The notes under the pieces: generated by a model
The model's database searches: none
Told to the model about the DNA's origin: nothing
The model's input: only the letters and a program-made list of their open reading frames with translations
Shown: positions 45,416 to 54,629 of the stretch, one piece after another
Layout: each line of letters begins with the position of its first letter
Position numbering within the stretch: the first letter of the stretch is position 1
Program-made: the position numbers and the translations under genes
From: Methanobacterium sp. UBA44
Lineage (GTDB): Archaea; Methanobacteriota; Methanobacteria; Methanobacteriales; Methanobacteriaceae
Reading direction: 5' to 3'
DNA length: 64,000 bases
Assembly (NCBI GenBank): GCA_002494885.1
Contig: DACV01000007.1
Location: forward strand, 78,990-142,989

Positions 45416-46507
45416 CTATAATTGATTTGGATGAATAATCCCACTCCTAATTAAATGATCAGCAATAACTAGAGCCATAGAGGCCTCTGCAACCGCTGTT
45501 ATCCTTGGACATATACATGGATCATGCCTGCCCTTGATCTCGATTTCTGTATTCTGCATTTTTTTAAGATCTACTGTTTTTTGAATTAATGAAATTGAAG
45601 GTGTTGGTTTAACAGCCATTCTAACTATAATAGGCATTCCATTAGATATTCCCCCTAATATGCCGCCGCAATCATTAGTTTTTGTTTTTATCTTATCATT
45701 TTCAATATAAAATTCATCGTTCATATCAGATCCTTTCATTTGTGAAGATTTAAATCCTGAGCCTATTTCTACCCCTTTAACAGAACCTATTCCCATTAAA
45801 ACCTTTGCAATGTCTGCATCTAATTTATCAAAAACAGGCTCTCCAAGACCTGCCGGGATATTTAAGGCAACTATTTCAACTATACCCCCAATAGAATCTC
45901 CCGTTTCTTTAAGATCCAAAATGAGTTCTTCCATTTTCTCTGCAGCTTCTAAATCTGCACATTTAACAGCATTTTTCTCAATATTTTCCTCAATTTTACT
46001 TAAATCAGCTGTTTTGGCTTCAATATTCCCAACTCTGGTAACATGAGAAATGACACTAATATTTAATGTTTCAAGAAGTTTTTTAGCAACTGCACCACCT
46101 ATTACATGGCCAATTGTGGTCCTTCCACTTGCTCTGCCTCCTCCCCTGTAATCGTAATGCCCGTATTTAGTTCCCCAGCAGTAATCAGCATGTCCAGGCC
46201 TTGGTTTGCCCCTAATAGATTCATAAGCAGAAGAATCCATTTCTCTATTGTAAACAAGTGCAGCTATAGGTGTACCATCTGTTTTGCCCTTAAAAACACC
46301 GGATAATAATTTAACTTCATCAGCTTCGCCTCTTGAAGTTGTGACTTTGCTTGTTCCTGGCCTTCTTTTATCAAGTTCTTTTTGAATATCTTTTTTGGAT
46401 AATTCAAGCCCTGCAGGACATCCATCAATTATAGCACCAAGAGCTATACCGTGGCTTGAGCCGAAGGTTGTTATTTTAAACATTTTACCTAAAGTATTTC
46501 CAGACAT
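45416..46507 (-). CDS. aroC: Chorismate synthase
   Basis: Converts 5-enolpyruvylshikimate-3-phosphate to chorismate with reduced FMN. Signatures present include TTFGSSHGIALGAIIDGCPAG, RRPGTSKVTTSRGEADEV, the YRGGGRASGRTTIGHV flavin region and a C-terminal RHDPCICPRI. Full length (363 residues). The gene stands alone between convergent neighbours. Confidence 0.97.
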   Translation of the reverse strand: MSGNTLGKMFKITTFGSSHGIALGAIIDGCPAGLELSKKDIQKELDKRRPGTSKVTTSRGEADEVKLLSGVFKGKTDGTPIAALVYNREMDSSAYESIRGKPRPGHADYCWGTKYGHYDYRGGGRASGRTTIGHVIGGAVAKKLLETLNISVISHVTRVGNIEAKTADLSKIEENIEKNAVKCADLEAAEKMEELILDLKETGDSIGGIVEIVALNIPAGLGEPVFDKLDADIAKVLMGIGSVKGVEIGSGFKSSQMKGSDMNDEFYIENDKIKTKTNDCGGILGGISNGMPIIVRMAVKPTPSISLIQKTVDLKKMQNTEIEIKGRHDPCICPRITAVAEASMALVIADHLIRSGIIHPNQL

Positions 46508-46588
46508 GGATTCACTTCCCTTAAATAGAAATTTATTAAATATATGTAATTTCTATTTATAAAAGATAATAAAATTTTTAAATCATTG

Positions 46589-46978
46589 TTAATTTATATC
46601 TTCAATTGCGATTATTCTCCCATTTTTAAACCTGAAAACAGTATTATACTGAATTTTGACTAATTCGTTCTCTTTAGGCCCATCGGGAACATCCACGGCT
46701 AAAACACCCTTAAAATCAACCTTGTTTTCTACCATATTTTCACCAAACTTCTGTTCTATTATTTTCATTTCTCTTTTTTTAAATAACCCAAACGCCTGTT
46801 CAATTTGAGTTTTAAATGCAGGTTTACCATATAATTCAACTGTAACTTCACCATCATTGATATTTTTAAACACTATGTCTCGGTGAAGGTTCCTTGTCAT
46901 TCCTTCAAGGTCAAATTTATTATATGAATCAATATACTGATCAGCGATTCTTTTCATTAATTTTTCTTTCATTATCAT
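46589..46978 (-). CDS. NTF2-like (SnoaL-type) small protein
   Basis: 129 residues with the cone-shaped NTF2 pattern: an N-terminal helix (ADQYIDSYNKFDLEGM), the strand pair IVFKNINDGEVTVELYGKPAF, and a C-terminal sheet (VKIQYNTVFRFKNGRIIAI). Such domains bind ligands or catalyse diverse reactions, and no catalytic Asp/His pair can be assigned. An in-frame ATG two codons downstream is possible. Confidence 0.7.
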   Translation of the reverse strand: MIMKEKLMKRIADQYIDSYNKFDLEGMTRNLHRDIVFKNINDGEVTVELYGKPAFKTQIEQAFGLFKKREMKIIEQKFGENMVENKVDFKGVLAVDVPDGPKENELVKIQYNTVFRFKNGRIIAIEDIN

Positions 46979-47034
46979 GCCTCTCTAACTCTTAGTTATA
47001 AATCTATTCTAAAAACAGTTTGCTATTTAAGTTG

Positions 47035-47253
47035 TTATTTAAGGGGTTTGTTCTGTTTAAATGACCATGGAAGCCATATAGGAACGATTAATGCTCCTAC
47101 AACCACCAATGATATTATAAAAACTGCAATGTTTTGTATAATGCTGTAGGAAGACGCATAGAAGAATAGCCATATTCCCAGAAACAATAACCATAACAGG
47201 CCGATAATTATGGTAGCATAGATCCTTTTAGGCTCAGGTTGTGGTTCATTCAT
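47035..47253 (-). CDS. Small two-helix membrane protein
   Basis: 72 residues with two transmembrane segments (IIIGLLWLLFLGIWLFFYA and IAVFIISLVVVGALIVPIW) and a charged N-terminus. A frame opens at 47277, but the ATG at 47253 is preceded by AAAGGAGAATTAAGC, so it is the better start. Family unknown. Confidence 0.6.
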   Translation of the reverse strand: MNEPQPEPKRIYATIIIGLLWLLFLGIWLFFYASSYSIIQNIAVFIISLVVVGALIVPIWLPWSFKQNKPLK

Positions 47254-47309
47254 GCTTAATTCTCCTTTTTTGATCAATTATTATATAGACTTCATCTCTA
47301 TTTATTATT

Positions 47310-48017
47310 ATGAGTAAATTTCAAAATCAAGTAACCATAATCTACCAGAAACTTTATGATCTTTACGGCCCTCAGGGTTGGTGGCCTTTAATCAATTTAA
47401 ACAGCACAAATCCTTATAAAACGGGTGCAATTAGAGGTTATCATCCTGGAAATTATGATCTACCTCAAGAGAGAAAAGATATTTATGAGGTAATTCTGGG
47501 CGCAATTTTGACGCAGAATACATCCTGGCTGCAGGCAGAAAATGCATTACTCAATCTCAACGAATTAAATGCAATTGTGCCTGAAAAATTATTGGGTTTG
47601 GATGATGAAATATTAAAATTAGCCATCAGATGTGCTGGATTTTTAAACCAAAAATCAATCTATCTCATGGAAATTACCAGATTTTTCATCGAACTGGATG
47701 GCAGAGTTCCAACAAGAAAGAAATTACTTGGTGTTAAGGGAGTTGGAAATGAAACTGCAGATTCAATCTTGCTTTATGCTTATAAACAGGCCGAATTTGT
47801 TGTAGATACCTATACAAAAAGGTTATTTTCGCATTTAGGAATTGTAGATGAAAATATTAAATATATGGAACTAAAAGAATTATTTGAATCCAATCTACCT
47901 AAAGACACGTCCATATATAATGAATATCATGCGTTAATTGTGGAACATGCTAAAAGATATTACAGTAAAAAGCCTTATGGTGTGGATGACCCTCTGAAAT
48001 CAATGCTTATTGATTAA
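47310..48017 (+). CDS. Endonuclease III-related DNA glycosylase/AP lyase
   Basis: 235 residues of the HhH-GPD superfamily. The helix-hairpin-helix reads GVKGVGNETADSILLYA, with the catalytic Lys expected in the first helix end and the Asp in VVDTYTKR. ILGAILTQNTSWLQAENAL is the conserved early helix. The four-cysteine iron-sulfur loop of classical Nth is absent. It belongs to base-excision repair. It lies immediately upstream of a decayed alkyltransferase gene. Confidence 0.85.
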   Translation: MSKFQNQVTIIYQKLYDLYGPQGWWPLINLNSTNPYKTGAIRGYHPGNYDLPQERKDIYEVILGAILTQNTSWLQAENALLNLNELNAIVPEKLLGLDDEILKLAIRCAGFLNQKSIYLMEITRFFIELDGRVPTRKKLLGVKGVGNETADSILLYAYKQAEFVVDTYTKRLFSHLGIVDENIKYMELKELFESNLPKDTSIYNEYHALIVEHAKRYYSKKPYGVDDPLKSMLID

Positions 48018-48130
48018 AAGAATATCATGAAAAAAATATTTATGTTTTCATTAAATGAATATGAAAATTAACAAAATAAGACTCTATATCCTAATTTATG
48101 ATTTAATTGCCGATATGAAAGGAGCCCAAA

Positions 48131-48663
48131 ATGAAAAAGAAAATAATAAAAACAACTCCTTTTGGGTCTGTAGCCATAATATGGACAATATTAGATGGTT
48201 CTCCAAAAATTATCAGAGTTTTGCTCTCAAAGCCTGAGTTATCTGCCGAAGATCAGGCATTAAAGATTTACTCTAATTCCAAAATATCTTCCTGTGCAGA
48301 GATTGATAGTGTAGGAAATGCGATTAAAGCATTCCTTTAAGGAGACGACGCAATATTTTCGCTTGATATTGTAGCTTTGAATCTTTGCTCTGTATTTCAA
48401 AGATCTGTTCTGGTGCAGAGCATCAAATTCCAGGGGGAAGTGTCAGTACCTATAAACTCATCGCAAAACATATAATAAAAGAGAACAGGGCGCGAGCAGT
48501 TGGTGATGCTCTGGCAAGGAATCCATTTCCAATTATAGTACCTTATCATCGAGCTATCCACTCAGATGGGCATTCAGGTGGCTTTCAAGGTGGTCTCGAA
48601 ATGAAACGAACTTTACTGGAAACCTTAAAAAAAGCATTTCACCAATGGTCGGAGTTGAAATAG
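48131..48663 (+). pseudogene. ogt: Methylated-DNA--protein-cysteine methyltransferase, inactivated
   Basis: The coding sequence is recognisable throughout: TTPFGSVAIIWTILDG, SVGNAIKAFL, GDDAIFSLDIVALNLCSVFQ, AEHQIPGGSVSTYKLIAKHI, ARNPFPIIVP, GGFQGGLEMKRTLLE. Three lesions are seen. A TAA at 48338-48340 stands where a Glu codon (GAA) fits. A one-base loss lies near 48412. The active-site PCHR motif reads PYHR, because the Cys codon is TAT (48544-48546). Even if translated it could not accept an alkyl group. The 3' end overlaps the ferredoxin start by 19 bases, normal for compact genomes. Confidence 0.88.
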
Positions 48664-48893
48664 ACTTCAATCAAGAACTTTGCACTGGATGTGGAAAATG
48701 TATAGATACATGCTTTATAGGGGCAATTATGATTTCAGGGGGTAAAACAAAAATAGATTTAGAAAGATACAGATGCTGTGGCAGATGTGCTGAAATATGT
48801 TCAAAGGGAGCAGTAATAATTAAAATTGCTGAAGATTCTGTAAAACGTGCAGTTAAACATGTTGAGCCATTAGTAAATGTGGAACTGGAGTAA
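48645..48893 (+). CDS. Small 4Fe-4S ferredoxin-type protein
   Basis: 82 residues. The first cluster motif CTGCGKCIDTCFIGAI is complete (four cysteines). The second is CCGRCAEICSKGAV, where the spacing of the first cysteines differs slightly from the classical pattern. Probably two [4Fe-4S] clusters and a cytosolic electron carrier. The ATG lies within the tail of the broken alkyltransferase gene without a strong ribosome-binding site. Confidence 0.8.
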   Translation: MVGVEIDFNQELCTGCGKCIDTCFIGAIMISGGKTKIDLERYRCCGRCAEICSKGAVIIKIAEDSVKRAVKHVEPLVNVELE

Positions 48894-49033
48894 ATTGTTT
48901 TTAAATCTTAATACGTAATATAGTTTCCATTATAATTACTTGTATATTTTTAAGTTATTAGGTTAAATTATAAAATATAATTAAATCAAGATTCTTAATT
49001 AGAATAATAATAATTTTTATATCGGTGATTAAA

Positions 49034-50008
49034 ATGCAGTTTCCAACTACAAGAATGCGAAGATTAAGGAAATCAGCACAATTAAGGAAAATTCTCAGCG
49101 AAACAACCCTCAATCCAGAAGATTTTATTTATCCAATGTTCATTAAAGAAAATCTGAAAGATGGTGAAAAGGAGCATATCGACACCATGCCTGGCCAGTA
49201 CAGGTTCTCATTAAATGAGGGAGTAGATGAAGCTAAAAGGCTTGAAAAAATAGGATTATCATCAGTCCTTATATTTGGAATGCCAGAAAATAAGGATGAG
49301 GCAGGGTCATCGGCTTATGATGAAAAGGGAATAGTACAAAAAACCGTACGTAAATTAAAAGAAGAAACAGAACTTGTTGTCATAACTGATGTTTGCATGT
49401 GTCAGTACACATCTCACGGACACTGCGGAATAATTAAAGATGAAAAAATAATCAACGATGAAACCCTTGAATATCTCTCAAAAATAGCATTAAGCCATGC
49501 AGAAGCAGGGGCCGACATTGTGGCACCATCAGACATGATGGATGGTAGAGTGGATACTATTCGTGTAGATCTTGATATAAATGGTTATGATGACACACTT
49601 ATAATGTCTTATGCTGCAAAATATGCTTCAGCATTCTATGCACCATTTAGAGAGGCAGTATGTTCTGCTCCAAGTTTTGGTGATAGAAAAACATATCAGA
49701 TGAACCCTCCAAATATAAATGAAGCCTTGAGAGAGGCCGAACTTGATATAATCGAAGGTGCGGATATATTGATGGTTAAACCTGCAATTGCTTATCTTGA
49801 TGTAATAAAGGCAATTAAAGAGGAATTTAGAATACCTACCGCAGCATATCAAGTTAGTGGTGAGTATTCAATGATTAAAGCAGGTATAGAAGCAGGATAT
49901 CTCACAGAAGATGTAATATTTGAGTCTCTCATGTCCATAAAACGTGCAGGGGCAGATATGATTATTTCACATTATGCACCAGAGTTTTTAGAGAATTACA
50001 ACAAATAA
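49034..50008 (+). CDS. hemB: Delta-aminolevulinic acid dehydratase (porphobilinogen synthase)
   Basis: Joins two 5-aminolevulinate molecules to porphobilinogen. The metal-binding cysteines are in DVCMCQYTSHGHCGII (zinc type). The catalytic lysines are in APFREA-adjacent Schiff-base context and MVKPAIAYLD (about residue 245). Typical length. The GTG at 49025 is part of a GGTGA box, and the ATG nine bases later is the true start. The next gene follows after 14 nt, suggesting co-transcription. Confidence 0.96.
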   Translation: MQFPTTRMRRLRKSAQLRKILSETTLNPEDFIYPMFIKENLKDGEKEHIDTMPGQYRFSLNEGVDEAKRLEKIGLSSVLIFGMPENKDEAGSSAYDEKGIVQKTVRKLKEETELVVITDVCMCQYTSHGHCGIIKDEKIINDETLEYLSKIALSHAEAGADIVAPSDMMDGRVDTIRVDLDINGYDDTLIMSYAAKYASAFYAPFREAVCSAPSFGDRKTYQMNPPNINEALREAELDIIEGADILMVKPAIAYLDVIKAIKEEFRIPTAAYQVSGEYSMIKAGIEAGYLTEDVIFESLMSIKRAGADMIISHYAPEFLENYNK

Positions 50009-50022
50009 TAAGAGGAATTATA

Positions 50023-50931
50023 ATGAATCCAGATTTAATTGCAAAGATAGCCCAAATATCATCTGTTCTTGAAGTTAGCGGCCATCCCAAGCCCGGAAAT
50101 GTCCACAGAACCCAGGACTTCGATGACATGATCTTTGAAGATTTCCTTATTAGTGGAGTTGTCATTGGAGATTCGATGAAAAAAGCGGCAGAAAGAGGGC
50201 AAAAATACAAAAATGACACATATTTGCTGGAAAAAATTAAATTAGGAGAAATTATTAAGGAAGCAGTTCTTGAAACTGATAAATGGATTGGTAATAACAC
50301 TAATTTAGGCATAGTTCTTTTATTAACTCCGTTAGCTGCTGCTGCCGGTATGAGTGAGGATTTCACATATTTAAGAGAAAATGTAGGGAAAATTATGGAT
50401 GCAACAACTCCTGAAGATGCTGTTAACCTTTATGATGCCATAAATATTGCTGATGCTGGTGGAATGGGCGAACATGATGAACTTGATGTTGCAGACAAGG
50501 AAGCCAGAGACAAACTGATAATAGAAAACATTAACATGTACGAGGTTCTTCATATGTCTTCTAAGTGGGATTCATTATCATATGAACTCACAAATCTGAT
50601 GCCAGTTACATTTGAAACAGGATTTCCAACATTTAGATCAGTTAAGCCAGAATATGGAATTAACAAAGCAGTTTTGCAAACATTTCTCACCATACTCTCA
50701 AAAAATCCAGATACTCTAATTTCAAGGAAATACGGTAATGATATGGCCAGAATGGTAACTGCAGATGCAGATTCAATACTTCAAAACGGAGGTGCCTTAA
50801 CTTCCCTTGGTCTCGGTTTACTCCATGAATTTGATAAGCAGCTTGTAAGAAATAAGTTAAATCCTGGAACAACAGCAGATTTAACTGCATCCTCCATAAT
50901 GGCTGCATATTTAAATGAATTTGGTTTTTAG
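50023..50931 (+). CDS. CitG-like triphosphoribosyl-dephospho-CoA synthase family protein
   Basis: 302 residues. Family motifs: LEVSGHPKPGNVHR near the N-terminus, NTNLGIVLLLTPLA, DAINIADAGGMGEHDELDV and a C-terminal LNPGTTADLTASSIMAAYL. Methanogens usually lack citrate lyase, so the archaeal members probably do related phosphoribosyl or pterin/coenzyme chemistry; this is an inference. An AGAGGA box precedes the ATG. Confidence 0.82.
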   Translation: MNPDLIAKIAQISSVLEVSGHPKPGNVHRTQDFDDMIFEDFLISGVVIGDSMKKAAERGQKYKNDTYLLEKIKLGEIIKEAVLETDKWIGNNTNLGIVLLLTPLAAAAGMSEDFTYLRENVGKIMDATTPEDAVNLYDAINIADAGGMGEHDELDVADKEARDKLIIENINMYEVLHMSSKWDSLSYELTNLMPVTFETGFPTFRSVKPEYGINKAVLQTFLTILSKNPDTLISRKYGNDMARMVTADADSILQNGGALTSLGLGLLHEFDKQLVRNKLNPGTTADLTASSIMAAYLNEFGF

Positions 50932-51020
50932 ACAGCACATTTAACAGAGAAAATTCTTTAAATGTTACTGACAAAACAATGAATATATTTTAATTATTTT
51001 ATTTACAGGGAGTAGAAATA

Positions 51021-52550
51021 ATGCTTCAAAATATTATAGATGAATTAACATTATACGAAAAAATGGTTTTAAAGGCATTAGAATCATTAAATTACGAATC
51101 TTCTCCAGAAAAAATCGCAGAAATACAGAATATGGATATTAAAGCTGTAATGAGTGCGGCAGGCTCACTTGCATCCAAGGATCTTATTGAAGTTCAAAAA
51201 GATGTGGATGAAGTTATAAGCTTAAGCAATACTGGAAAAGAATATGCAGAAGAAGGTTTACCCGAACGAAGAATATTAATGGCCTTAAAAGATGAAGAAG
51301 TCATTCCAATGAAGGATTTAGGCACTGCTGCAGGCCTTCATCCTTCAGAAGTTAAAGTAGCGATAGGGTGGTTACTTAAAAAGAAGTGGGCTGTAATTGA
51401 TAAAGGTAACGTGAGGATAACTGAAGAAGGAAAATCATCAGTTTCTAAAGAGCATAGTGACGAGCTTTTACTGGATAAACTACTTGAAGTGCAAAAATTA
51501 CTGCTTTTTAACCCTTCTAAGTTGATTTCAGAGGGATTTAATCTTTTGAAGAAAAGGAAAGGACTTATAGACGTTAAAAAAGAGTCAAAATATAACTTAA
51601 AATTAACTGAAAATGGAAAACAGCTAGTTGAAATAGGTATAGAAATAAAAGAACAGGCCACACAATTAACCCATGAACAATTAAAGACCGGTTCCTGGAA
51701 AAATCTGGAATACAGAAGCTATGATGTTCATGCAGAGCATCCTGAAACTTTTCCAGGAAAGATGCACCCATTACAGAGAACAATTGAAGATATAAGGCAA
51801 ATATTTCTTAAGATGGGATTTACCGAGTCTCAGGGATCAATTTTAGAATCTGCATTCTGGAATTTTGACTGTCTTTTTCAACCTCAAGACCATGCAGCTC
51901 GTGAAATGCAGGATACATTTTATATTAAAGAGCCCAAATACGTGAATTTACCCAGTAAAGAACTTGTTGAGAAGGTTGCTGATGCCCATGAAAATGGAGG
52001 ATACACTGGTTCTGAAGGATGGGGCTATTCATGGGATGTTGAAGTAGCAAAGCAATCAGTACTTAGAACACACACAACATGTGTCTCTGCAAGATTTTTA
52101 GCAGAACATAAGCCTCCTCTTAAAATGTTTTCAGTAGGAAGGGTATTTAGGAGGGAGACTATTACCTATAAACATCTTCCAGAGTTCCATCAAGTGGAAG
52201 GAATTGTTGCAGCAGATGATATTACTTTCAGAAATCTTCTGGGCATTTTGAAAGAATTTTATCATAAACTTGGTTTTGAAGTAAGATTCCGCCCTGCATA
52301 TTTCCCCTATACATATCTGTCTGTTGAATGTGAAATTTACCTTCCTGATAAACAAACATGGATAGAACTGGGCGGTGCTGGAATGTTTAGACCTGAAGTT
52401 TTAGAACCCCTCAGAATTGAAACTCCAGTTGCAGCATTTGGACTCGGGATTGAAAGACTGGCAATGTTAAGACTAGATATAAAAGATATAAGAATGCTTT
52501 ACAAGAGCGATATCGGCTGGTTAAGGCATTTACCAGTGAAAATGGAATAA
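51021..52550 (+). CDS. pheS: Phenylalanine--tRNA ligase alpha subunit
   Basis: Class II synthetase, archaeal/eukaryotic-type long alpha chain (509 residues). N-terminal winged-helix repeats (about 1-200) bind tRNA. The catalytic core has motif 1 near HPLQRTIEDIRQIFLKMGF, motif 2 FRRETITYKHLPEFHQVEG and motif 3 GLGIERLAMLRLDI. GGAG precedes the ATG. The beta chain is not in the window. Confidence 0.96.
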   Translation: MLQNIIDELTLYEKMVLKALESLNYESSPEKIAEIQNMDIKAVMSAAGSLASKDLIEVQKDVDEVISLSNTGKEYAEEGLPERRILMALKDEEVIPMKDLGTAAGLHPSEVKVAIGWLLKKKWAVIDKGNVRITEEGKSSVSKEHSDELLLDKLLEVQKLLLFNPSKLISEGFNLLKKRKGLIDVKKESKYNLKLTENGKQLVEIGIEIKEQATQLTHEQLKTGSWKNLEYRSYDVHAEHPETFPGKMHPLQRTIEDIRQIFLKMGFTESQGSILESAFWNFDCLFQPQDHAAREMQDTFYIKEPKYVNLPSKELVEKVADAHENGGYTGSEGWGYSWDVEVAKQSVLRTHTTCVSARFLAEHKPPLKMFSVGRVFRRETITYKHLPEFHQVEGIVAADDITFRNLLGILKEFYHKLGFEVRFRPAYFPYTYLSVECEIYLPDKQTWIELGGAGMFRPEVLEPLRIETPVAAFGLGIERLAMLRLDIKDIRMLYKSDIGWLRHLPVKME

Positions 52551-52713
52551 TTCTAAAAAATTTTTTATTTTTAATTCTATTTAGTGTTAAATTTCAATAG
52601 TTTAGTCAATCTAAACTATAAATCAATTATTTAAAAAAAAAATAGTAAATATAGGACTTTTAATTGTTAAAGCCCCTGAATAATTTAAAAAAAAGAGAAT
52701 GTAACTTAAAAAG

Positions 52714-54351
52714 TTACATCATTGGCGGCATTCCACCAGGCATTCCGCCCATTCCTTCCATTGCTTCCATATCAGGAGTTTTACCTGCACCGGTTGATGC
52801 AATAACGTCATCGATACGGAGTATCATTTCTGCAGCTTCTGCAGCGGATTGGATAGCCTGTTTTTTAACTCTCTGTGGCTCTACAACTCCAGCTCTGTAC
52901 ATATCTCGTACTTCGCCTTCGAAAACATCTAATCCCATGTACAATGATTTTTCGTGGGCTGCTCTTAAATCTACAAGAGCATCGATGCTGTCAAGTCCAG
53001 CGTTTTCAGCGAGTGTTTTTGGAACAATTTCCAGTGCTTCTGCAAATGCTGAAACTGCTAACTGTTCTCTACCGCTAATTGAGTCTGCGTATTCTTTTAG
53101 TCCTTTGGAAATAGCGATTTCAGGAGCTCCTCCACCAGCAACTACTTTTTTATCTTCAACAGTAGATGCAACTACGCCGATTGCGTCTTCAACAGCTCTT
53201 TCAATTTCATCTACAACATGATTTGTTGAACCTCTGACTAATAATGTGACCGCTTTTGGATCTTTGCATTCTTCAACAAATATCATATCTTCGCCTGAAA
53301 TTTTCTTTTCTGCTACTGTTCCTGCTTCCCCGAGGTCATCATATGAGAGATCTTCGATGTTTGTTACGACTTTTGCACCTGTTGCTTTGGCCAGTTTTTC
53401 CATATCGGATTTTTTAATCCTTCTAACAGCCATAATTCCTGCTTTAGCTAAATAGTGCTGTGCAAGGTCATCGATACCTTTCTGACAGAATAAAACGTTT
53501 GCACCGGAGTCTTCGACTTTGTTAATCATGTCTCTGATCATCTGCTCTTCCTGTTCAATGAAAGCCTGCATCTGAGCTGGGTCAGTAATTCTAATTTCTG
53601 CATCTACTTCTGTTTCTTTAACTTCTATTGCAGAGTTTAGAAGTGCTATTTTTGCATCTTCTATTTTTGATGGCATTCCTGGGTGTACTCTTTCTTTGTC
53701 GATTATTACGCCCTGAACGAGAGTAGATTCGTCCACTACTGCACCGTCTTTTTTCTCTATTTTTATGTGATCTTTATCAATTTCACCCTCTTCTTCAACC
53801 TGTTTTACTGCACTTACAATGAGTTCAGCTAATGGTTTCCTGGCTTTTTCGGTTCCTTTTCCGGTCATTGCAGTCATTGCAACTTTCAGGAGAGTGTCAC
53901 GGTCATCAGCATCAATTGAAATAACGTTTAATATTTCCTGAGCTTTCTCTGCTGCCTGCCTGTAACCCATAGCTATAATAGTAGGGTGAATATCCTGATC
54001 AAGTAATCCTTCTGCTTTTTTGAGTAATTCACCAGCTATAATGACTGCTGTTGTTGTACCGTCTCCAACTTCGTCTTCCTGAGTTTTTGCAACTTCAACA
54101 AGCATTTTAGCAGCCGGATGCTCAATATCCATCTCTTTCAAGATGGTCACTCCATCATTTGTTACTACAATATCTCCAAGGGAGTCCACGAGCATTTTGT
54201 CCATTCCTTTAGGGCCAAGAGTAGTTCTTACTGTTTCTGCAAGGACTTTTCCTGCCATGATGTTCATTCTTTGAGCATCTCTACCTAAAAATCTGTTAGT
54301 ACCTTCTGGTAATATTAATATTTGTTGGTTTCCACCACCTAACTGTGCCAC
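52714..54351 (-). CDS. Thermosome (group II chaperonin) subunit
   Basis: 545 residues. ATPase signatures VRTTLGPKGMDKMLVD, TNDGVTILKEM and GDGTTTAVIIAGELL are present, as is VVAGGGAPEIAIS. The C-terminus is Gly/Met-rich (GGMPGGMPPMM), as in archaeal subunits. It starts with GTG; the overlapping ATG one base earlier leads to an early stop. GAGGTGAT precedes it. A TATA box lies about 95 nt upstream. Confidence 0.97.
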   Translation of the reverse strand: MAQLGGGNQQILILPEGTNRFLGRDAQRMNIMAGKVLAETVRTTLGPKGMDKMLVDSLGDIVVTNDGVTILKEMDIEHPAAKMLVEVAKTQEDEVGDGTTTAVIIAGELLKKAEGLLDQDIHPTIIAMGYRQAAEKAQEILNVISIDADDRDTLLKVAMTAMTGKGTEKARKPLAELIVSAVKQVEEEGEIDKDHIKIEKKDGAVVDESTLVQGVIIDKERVHPGMPSKIEDAKIALLNSAIEVKETEVDAEIRITDPAQMQAFIEQEEQMIRDMINKVEDSGANVLFCQKGIDDLAQHYLAKAGIMAVRRIKKSDMEKLAKATGAKVVTNIEDLSYDDLGEAGTVAEKKISGEDMIFVEECKDPKAVTLLVRGSTNHVVDEIERAVEDAIGVVASTVEDKKVVAGGGAPEIAISKGLKEYADSISGREQLAVSAFAEALEIVPKTLAENAGLDSIDALVDLRAAHEKSLYMGLDVFEGEVRDMYRAGVVEPQRVKKQAIQSAAEAAEMILRIDDVIASTGAGKTPDMEAMEGMGGMPGGMPPMM

Positions 54352-54443
54352 ATTATCACCTCAATTTTTTTTATTAAAATTTTGTGGTTCAAAAACTTTC
54401 AGTTTCTTAACCTTATTGTTTCGTAGTTTATCAGTGGGTTAGA

Positions 54444-54460
54444 GGTTATATAAATAATTT
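54444..54460 (-). promoter_or_regulatory. TATA box of the thermosome gene
   Basis: ATTTATATAACC on the - strand. With initiation about 25 nt downstream the leader would be about 70 nt. Confidence 0.5.
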
Positions 54461-54523
54461 TCTATTTAATAATTAAAATTATAAAAAGAAATAAAAAATA
54501 AAGCCCTTTCCAAAATTAAAACT

Positions 54524-54616
54524 ATCAAAAACATACAGTTTTTGATGCTTACAAAACTTTCAGTTTTGTAGCCGAGAAACTCTTGTTTCTCATGCCCAAA
54601 AGCTTTGCTTTGAGGG
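54524..54616. repeat. Cluster of AT-rich hairpins (copy 2)
   Basis: Four hairpins in a row: ATCAAAAAC/GTTTTTGAT (loop 5), TACAAAACT/AGTTTTGTA (loop TTC), GAGAAAC/GTTTCTC (loop TCTT) and a bulged CCC..AAAGC/GCTTT..GGG. Together they fill the gap between the transglutaminase stop and the thermosome promoter. Confidence 0.75.
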
Positions 54617-54629
54617 ATTTTTGAAAGGT

